From Anaerosporobacter sp031551385 (GTDB taxonomy: Bacteria > Bacillota > Clostridia > Lachnospirales > Lachnospiraceae), in the NCBI RefSeq assembly GCF_031551385.1, contig NZ_JAVBNS010000215.1, forward strand, positions 1-10,433: 10,433 nucleotides of DNA. Direction: 5' to 3'. This document shows positions 6,578 to 10,433 of the stretch, in pieces. Both the position numbers and the translations under genes were made by a program. Under the pieces are notes generated by a model. It was not told the DNA's origin, made no database searches, and saw nothing but the letters and a program-made list of their open reading frames with translations. Numbering within the stretch: the stretch's first letter is position 1; every line of letters begins with the position of its first letter.

Positions 6578-7855
6578 TTATTCTGTCGCTAATAGAGCAT
6601 TCCAGTTTTCCATTGATTTCCCCCGCGCATCTGCTGGTGTCAATTGTCCATCAAATACAGCACGGTCAATGTCTTGCGTGATTGACCAAAAATACGATAT
6701 TCTTGAGATGCTAGGCATCGGTATTGAATACTCGAACTGCTTTACAAACGCTGGTAGATACGGATCAGCCGATAGCCCTTCTACATGTTCAATATTGCTA
6801 ACCGTAGTAATTCCATTTGATACTTTATATAGGATACTTGCTCCTTCATCACTAATTAAGAAGTTTGCTAATAGTTCTGCTGCGATTGGATACTTTGTAA
6901 ATGTTGATACAAAGGCACACTGTACACCAGCAAATGGCTGTAACTGCTTTCCTTGATATGTTGGCAATGTTGTAATACCAAAGTTCATTCCACTTTCTTT
7001 AATCTGCGTTACATCCCAAGGCCCAGTAATATAATATGCTACATTCCCTTCCATAAAGCTTGCCTTTAGCGAACTCTTATTATTAAGGTCAGTCGAGGAA
7101 ATAGGCATTGTTTCATGTAATTTAGCAATTAATTCAAGCCCCTTTTCATACTCATCCGTATCGAATCCTGGATTATCAGCATCATCGCCATTTTCTCCAA
7201 ACAATTCAAATCCCTGTGAAGCAATAAACGGAAACTCATTATAACCATCACCAATCGTACATAGGAAATTGAACTTATTATTGGCAGGGTCATTAAATGT
7301 CTTTGCACCCTCCATGATTTCTTCTAATGTTGTAGCAGGTGTCTCTACTAAATCTTTGTTATAGAATAAGCAATTAACCTCAATGGATATTGGTACACCA
7401 TACATCTTGCCATCACTCATTACGGTTTTCGTACCAGATTCCGCAACCTTGCTCTTGATATCATTCGTTACGGCATCTTCTAATTCCATAAATATACCTG
7501 AAGATAATCCTTTTTGAAAATTATCATGACTCGTGATAAATACATCCGCACCTTCACCAGAAGTGCCACTTAGAGCAATCTTATCAACTGTTCCCATTCC
7601 TTCTTGCGCAACCGTTACTGGCACACCGTATTTTGCTTGAAATGCTTTGGCAATTGCTTCTCCGTACTCTTTATTACCAGTCCAGAACACCAGTTTTGCA
7701 CCATCTTCCGGCTTCATTTCTTCTACTGTTGCCGCCCCACTTCCAGCAAATGCTTCTTCATCTTCTGGCAACGCTTTCTTACAACCAGTTAAACTACTTA
7801 GCATTGCTATGGATAAGATTGCTGCTATAACTCTCTTGCTTATATTTTTTCTCAT
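6578..7855 (-). CDS. Maltodextrin/cyclodextrin-binding lipoprotein of an ABC importer (MalE/MdxE-like)
   Basis: A 425-residue extracellular substrate-binding lipoprotein that should hand maltodextrins or cyclodextrins to the two permeases encoded upstream. The signal sequence ends in the lipobox SLTGC (21-25), with Cys25 as the lipid-linked first residue, followed by an acidic, Ala/Gly-rich linker. The mature part is a family 1 solute-binding fold: KLVFWTG (54-60), DVFITSHDNF (104-113), YGVPISIEVNCLFYNK (152-167), FMEGNVAYYITGPWD (267-281) and PFAGVQ (307-312). The FMEG...GPW and GVQ elements are typical of MalE-type proteins. Upstream of the ATG there is only a weak GAGAG about eight bases away. 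It is transcribed after both permease genes, 104 bases downstream of the second, which is not the usual binding-protein-first order. No convincing promoter was found in that gap; a poor TTGTAG/TAGGAT pair exists on the minus strand. Confidence 0.88.
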   Translation of the reverse strand: MRKNISKRVIAAILSIAMLSSLTGCKKALPEDEEAFAGSGAATVEEMKPEDGAKLVFWTGNKEYGEAIAKAFQAKYGVPVTVAQEGMGTVDKIALSGTSGEGADVFITSHDNFQKGLSSGIFMELEDAVTNDIKSKVAESGTKTVMSDGKMYGVPISIEVNCLFYNKDLVETPATTLEEIMEGAKTFNDPANNKFNFLCTIGDGYNEFPFIASQGFELFGENGDDADNPGFDTDEYEKGLELIAKLHETMPISSTDLNNKSSLKASFMEGNVAYYITGPWDVTQIKESGMNFGITTLPTYQGKQLQPFAGVQCAFVSTFTKYPIAAELLANFLISDEGASILYKVSNGITTVSNIEHVEGLSADPYLPAFVKQFEYSIPMPSISRISYFWSITQDIDRAVFDGQLTPADARGKSMENWNALLATE

Positions 7856-7959
7856 AAATTCATCTCTCTTTTCTTTTTTATAAATGAATCATTATTATTT
7901 GAAGTATCCTAAAAACTTTAAATATCCCTACAAGCATTTATAATTCTTCTCTATATACG

Positions 7960-8787
7960 TTACTCCTTAGAAGCTCCAGCCACAATTCCCTGTACTAAAA
8001 ACTTCTGGAATAGTAGATACATAACCGTAATAGGTACTGCAACAACAACGGCTCCTGCTGCAAACAATGTGAAATTCGCATTCTGATCACTTGAAATCAT
8101 GGAATATAAACCAACTGCAACAGTCTTATTCTTATTACCTGTTAATAGTAGATTCGGAATAATATAGTCCATCCATGGCATCATAAATTGTGATACTGCA
8201 CAGTATACGATAATTGGTTTTGACATCGGTACTATAATTCGTAAGAACGTATTTAGCTTACTGCTACCATCGATATAAGCCGCTTCATCTAAAGAACTTG
8301 GTATTCCATCAATATAGCCTTTTACTAACCATACATTGTAAGGAATTGCACCTGCCGCATAGAGAATAACTAGCGCAATCGGCTTATTTACAAGCTCTAA
8401 TACAATGAACAACGTATAAACTGCTGTCATTGATAGAAAACTTGGAAACATCGATAGGACTAACAATGTAAGTAATCCTGTCTTTTTCCCTTTAAACTTA
8501 AATCTTGATAACACCCAAGCGGTTAATAGAATCAAGATAACGGCAATAAATGCATTTAACGTTGCTATCGTTAAACTATTTACAAACCAACTCCCGAAAT
8601 CTGTTTGCTCAAATAACTTCGTATAGTTTGATAATGTCAGCTCTTTCGGAATAAAGCTTGCTGTCGATAGGTTCTGTCCCTTGTTAAACGAGGACATGAT
8701 AATCCATATCACTGGCACAAGAACTATGAGAGATACTAACATCAGTTCTGCATTAATTAAAACCGCTTTCACTCGTCTCTTCCACAT
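7960..8787 (-). CDS. Sugar ABC transporter permease, MalG/MdxG-like
   Basis: A 275-residue inner-membrane permease that pairs with the MalF-like protein to form the sugar channel. The cytoplasmic coupling (EAA) loop is clear at about 166-188: LDEAAYIDGSSKLNTF then RIIVPMSKP, which contacts the ATPase. Hydrophobic segments lie at about 11-32, 70-93, 103-130, 137-153, 191-210 and 240-262, the six expected for this family, and the length is usual. The start was moved 20 codons inside the longest frame: the ATG at 8785-8787 has a near-perfect AAGGAGGTG seven bases upstream, placed inside the last codons of the MalF-like gene, only four bases after its stop. This means tight translational coupling of the two permeases. 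No ATPase gene is present in the window, so a shared MsmX/MsmK-type ATPase encoded elsewhere is inferred. Confidence 0.9.
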   Translation of the reverse strand: MWKRRVKAVLINAELMLVSLIVLVPVIWIIMSSFNKGQNLSTASFIPKELTLSNYTKLFEQTDFGSWFVNSLTIATLNAFIAVILILLTAWVLSRFKFKGKKTGLLTLLVLSMFPSFLSMTAVYTLFIVLELVNKPIALVILYAAGAIPYNVWLVKGYIDGIPSSLDEAAYIDGSSKLNTFLRIIVPMSKPIIVYCAVSQFMMPWMDYIIPNLLLTGNKNKTVAVGLYSMISSDQNANFTLFAAGAVVVAVPITVMYLLFQKFLVQGIVAGASKE

Positions 8788-8791
8788 GTTC

Positions 8792-10138
8792 TTACACCTC
8801 CTTGAAAGCCTGTGTTCTTCTAAAGTTCCATATAGAAACCACAGCAATTAATACAAAAATCATAATGTTCATAACAGCCGCCATATCATATAACTTCTGA
8901 TCTAACGTCAACTTATAAATCCACGATATCAAGATATCCGTATCTCCCGCAAACTGATAATTCGTGTTAACAGGCCCTCCATTTGTTAGGAAATAGATGA
9001 TACCGAATCCATTGAAGTTCCCCGCAAGATTCATAACAATAAGTGGAGCTGTTGCTCTAAGTACAAGTGGTAATGTAATATGTCTGAATATCTTATATCC
9101 ACCACCCCCATCAATCTCTGCCGCTTCATACAGACTCTTATCAATATTTGATAAGATACCTTGAATCATAATCATAAACATCGGAAACCCAAGCCATAGG
9201 TTTACAACTAAGATGGTAACTTTCGCTATAAACGGATCTGATAAAAATGCAATTCTATGATCGGCTAATCCAATATCCATTAAAAACTTACTTACTGGCC
9301 CAAACTGACCATTTAAGAAATTACGAAATACTAACAATGTAATTAATTGTGGTATTGCCCAAGGTAAAATCATAATTCCTCGATAAAGAGTCTTACATTT
9401 GGTATATTTGCTATTTAATAGTATTGCTTGAAACATACCAAAGAAATATGTTGAAAACGTTGCCAGAACAGCCCAAACAACCGTCCATCGTAATACTGAA
9501 AAGAATGTACTTGACCAAATCGGAATCTGGAACAATTTCTTAAAGTTACTAAATCCCACCCAGCTAATTAAGTTTCCTGGTGGTAGATGATTCGTATTAT
9601 AGTTTGTAAATGCAGTTAATATTGCAAATACAATCGGCATTACTACAATAAACATAATGTATATAACAATAGGTACTAGTATGATATATGCAAAGAATTT
9701 TGAATATGTATTCTTGAAATATTCCTTTGTTGTAGGACAATGTCCTGTTTCATCAAGCAGTTTCCCCGTTCGGTAGGCATCGTATATATTGAATACATAG
9801 ATACCTGTTATTACTAGGAGCACCATTACTCCTATAATCCCCGTTATTAATAACATCGTCGAATGATCGCCACTTCTTCCGCCTTCCTTTTCACCTAATG
9901 TGATTAACCCCCATATGCCTTTTGTAAAGAACCCACCATGCAAACGAAGTGAAAAATGTTTTATTTGTCCAGAAAACGCTTCTAACCAATAGCCACTGAA
10001 CATCTCCACCCCAATAAAAATTAGTTCTAACAAAAATAGTAGTAGTCCTTTCAATCTTTGCTTACAAACAAAAAACTGTCCAGAACCCCATACGATAATC
10101 GAGCATATCATACTTACTATCCGTTTCCTCTTACTCAA
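8792..10138 (-). CDS. Sugar ABC transporter permease, MalF/MdxF-like, first gene of the operon
   Basis: A 448-residue inner-membrane permease, partner of the MalG-like protein in importing maltodextrins or cyclodextrins. The EAA loop is at about 336-359: SLYEAAEIDGGGGYKIF then RHITLPLV. The core permease helices run from about 148 to 440. In front of them is an extension of about 145 residues with hydrophobic stretches at 8-24, 31-48 and 95-117. Its VWGSGQFFVCKQRLKGLL (16-33) resembles the G-x-G-Q...Q-x-x-K-G motif seen at the front of many clostridial MalF-type proteins. The start is TTG (10136-10138) with AAAGGA nine bases upstream; a nearby upstream ATG is out of frame and soon stops, and the next in-frame Met (residue 10) has no better support. 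A promoter at 10187-10215 makes this the operon's first gene. Confidence 0.9.
   Translation of the reverse strand: MSKRKRIVSMICSIIVWGSGQFFVCKQRLKGLLLFLLELIFIGVEMFSGYWLEAFSGQIKHFSLRLHGGFFTKGIWGLITLGEKEGGRSGDHSTMLLITGIIGVMVLLVITGIYVFNIYDAYRTGKLLDETGHCPTTKEYFKNTYSKFFAYIILVPIVIYIMFIVVMPIVFAILTAFTNYNTNHLPPGNLISWVGFSNFKKLFQIPIWSSTFFSVLRWTVVWAVLATFSTYFFGMFQAILLNSKYTKCKTLYRGIMILPWAIPQLITLLVFRNFLNGQFGPVSKFLMDIGLADHRIAFLSDPFIAKVTILVVNLWLGFPMFMIMIQGILSNIDKSLYEAAEIDGGGGYKIFRHITLPLVLRATAPLIVMNLAGNFNGFGIIYFLTNGGPVNTNYQFAGDTDILISWIYKLTLDQKLYDMAAVMNIMIFVLIAVVSIWNFRRTQAFKEV
8795..8803 (-). promoter_or_regulatory. Strong ribosome binding site of the MalG-like gene, inside the MalF-like gene
   Basis: The minus strand reads AAGGAGGTG seven bases before the ATG at 8785-8787. 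It is embedded in the last codons (Lys-Glu-Val) of the upstream permease gene. It decides the MalG-like start and implies coupled translation. Confidence 0.8.
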
Positions 10139-10147
10139 TGTTTCTCA

Positions 10148-10153
10148 TCCTTT
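10148..10153 (-). promoter_or_regulatory. Ribosome binding site supporting a TTG start for the MalF-like gene
   Basis: The minus strand reads AAAGGA nine bases before the TTG at 10136-10138. The only ATG close by, directly after this site, is in another frame and stops after four further codons. Confidence 0.6.
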
Positions 10154-10186
10154 CTTCGTAGTCCATTTATTACCATCTCTGACTCT

Positions 10187-10215
10187 ATCTTACTTTATCG
10201 AAAGTCTACAGTCAA
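10187..10215 (-). promoter_or_regulatory. Promoter of the malFG-binding protein-GH13-CBM operon
   Basis: On the minus strand, TTGACT (10210-10215), a 17-base spacer and TAAGAT (10187-10192). The -35 matches five of six consensus bases, the -10 four. Transcription would start near 10180, about 42 bases before the TTG start. The spacer holds a short symmetric element (10192-10205), the expected place for a repressor site. Confidence 0.55.
10192..10205. promoter_or_regulatory. Symmetric element in the operon promoter spacer (candidate operator)
   Basis: ACTTT, four bases (ATCG), AAAGT: five-base arms around a CG-containing core. A bound repressor here would cover the spacer between -35 and -10. 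It is short, so chance is possible, but the placement is what a repressor-controlled sugar operon would have. Confidence 0.4.
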
Positions 10216-10278
10216 GTATAATTGCACTAAAATCTATACAAAAATTCTGATATTTTATGCATATTTGCCTATGGTTTT

Positions 10279-10301
10279 TACTTAACAAAATTATTTAAGT
10301 A
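10279..10301. repeat. Inverted repeat TACTTAA...TTAAGTA
   Basis: TACTTAA (10279-10285) and its exact reverse complement TTAAGTA (10295-10301) are separated by nine bases. Direct copies of TACTTAA recur at 10351-10357 and 10375-10381, with variants TACTTGC at 10330-10336 and TCAAGTA (reverse TACTTGA) at 10213-10219. The cluster lies in the intergenic region between the operon and a gene starting to the right. Confidence 0.5.
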
Positions 10302-10305
10302 ATCC

Positions 10306-10318
10306 TCTTGTCGCAAGA
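10306..10318. repeat. Short inverted repeat TCTTG-TCG-CAAGA
   Basis: Five-base arms around TCG, next to a second overlapping pairing CAAG-AAAC-CTTG (10314-10325). It lies between the TACTTAA copies and could be part of the same control region; on its own it is weak. Confidence 0.3.
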
Positions 10319-10387
10319 AACCTTGTAAATACTTGCTTTTTTCGTGTGCATACTTAAATTTCAGTTTACCTATTTACTTAAAAGAAA

Positions 10388-10416
10388 TTCGCAAAAGGGG
10401 GTTGGTGTGGTATAAT
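10388..10416 (+). promoter_or_regulatory. Promoter pointing out of the window to the right
   Basis: TTCGCA (10388-10393), 17 bases, and a perfect TATAAT (10411-10416) preceded by TG one base earlier (extended -10). It should drive a plus-strand gene starting past 10433 that diverges from the sugar-transport operon. No start codon for that gene is visible. TACTTAA copies lie 7 and 31 bases upstream of its -35. Confidence 0.6.
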
Positions 10417-10433
10417 TGGAGGTACATTAATTA

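Noticed and set aside
6534..6956. 140-codon plus-strand frame
   Set aside because: It is antisense to the end of the binding-lipoprotein gene and has no family resemblance.
7856..7959. Internal promoter or processing hairpin before the binding-protein gene
   Set aside because: The best minus-strand pair (TTGTAG, 16 bases, TAGGAT) is poor and the only symmetric piece (AATGATTCATT) is very short, so no feature is called.
10418..10422. GGAGG as the ribosome site of the gene to the right
   Set aside because: It follows the -10 TATAAT by one base, so it would lie upstream of the transcription start of that promoter; no start codon follows within the window. It could count only if another promoter is used.
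10139..10433. Catabolite (CcpA/cre) site upstream of the sugar operon
   Set aside because: Reading this region and the CGTase-regulator gap by eye, I found no match to the TGWNANCGNTNWCA pattern; the gap at 3153-3260 has no CG at all. Sites inside genes were not excluded.

Overview
The window is AT-rich DNA (my estimate is in the high 30s % GC, not counted) with AGGAGG-type ribosome sites and low-GC Gram-positive protein families. It looks like a clostridial Firmicute, most plausibly a Lachnospiraceae-type polysaccharide degrader. That placement rests on protein resemblance and gene style only, with no database search. No RNA genes, insertion sequences or CRISPR arrays were seen.

Layout, left to right. 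(1) A GntR-family regulator cut by the left edge (1-103, minus). (2) A Bar/Pat/MnaT-like GNAT acetyltransferase (226-726, minus) with its own promoter. (3) A secreted five-domain cyclodextrin glucanotransferase, CGTase (975-3152, minus), followed by a likely hairpin terminator. (4) A divergent, compact LacI-family regulator (3261-4178, plus); its promoter and a candidate CGTase promoter overlap face to face. (5) A five-gene minus-strand operon from about 10190 down to 4224: MalF-like permease, MalG-like permease, MalE-like binding lipoprotein, cytosolic GH13 cyclomaltodextrinase/neopullulanase-type enzyme, and a small membrane-anchored CBM26-like starch-binding protein. (6) A 295-base region (10139-10433) with the operon promoter, a symmetric site inside that promoter, a cluster of TACTTRA-like repeats and a promoter pointing right, out of the window.

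Together these genes read as one starch pathway. The surface CBM protein holds starch at the cell. The CGTase turns it into cyclodextrins and linear maltodextrins. The lipoprotein and two permeases import them, with an ATPase not encoded here and presumably shared. The cytosolic GH13 enzyme opens or shortens the imported sugars. The adjacent LacI-type protein is the obvious candidate controller. The least ordinary parts are the stand-alone tethered CBM26-like protein, the unusual LacI-type protein next to a promoter region with no CG dinucleotide, and the repeat cluster at the right edge.
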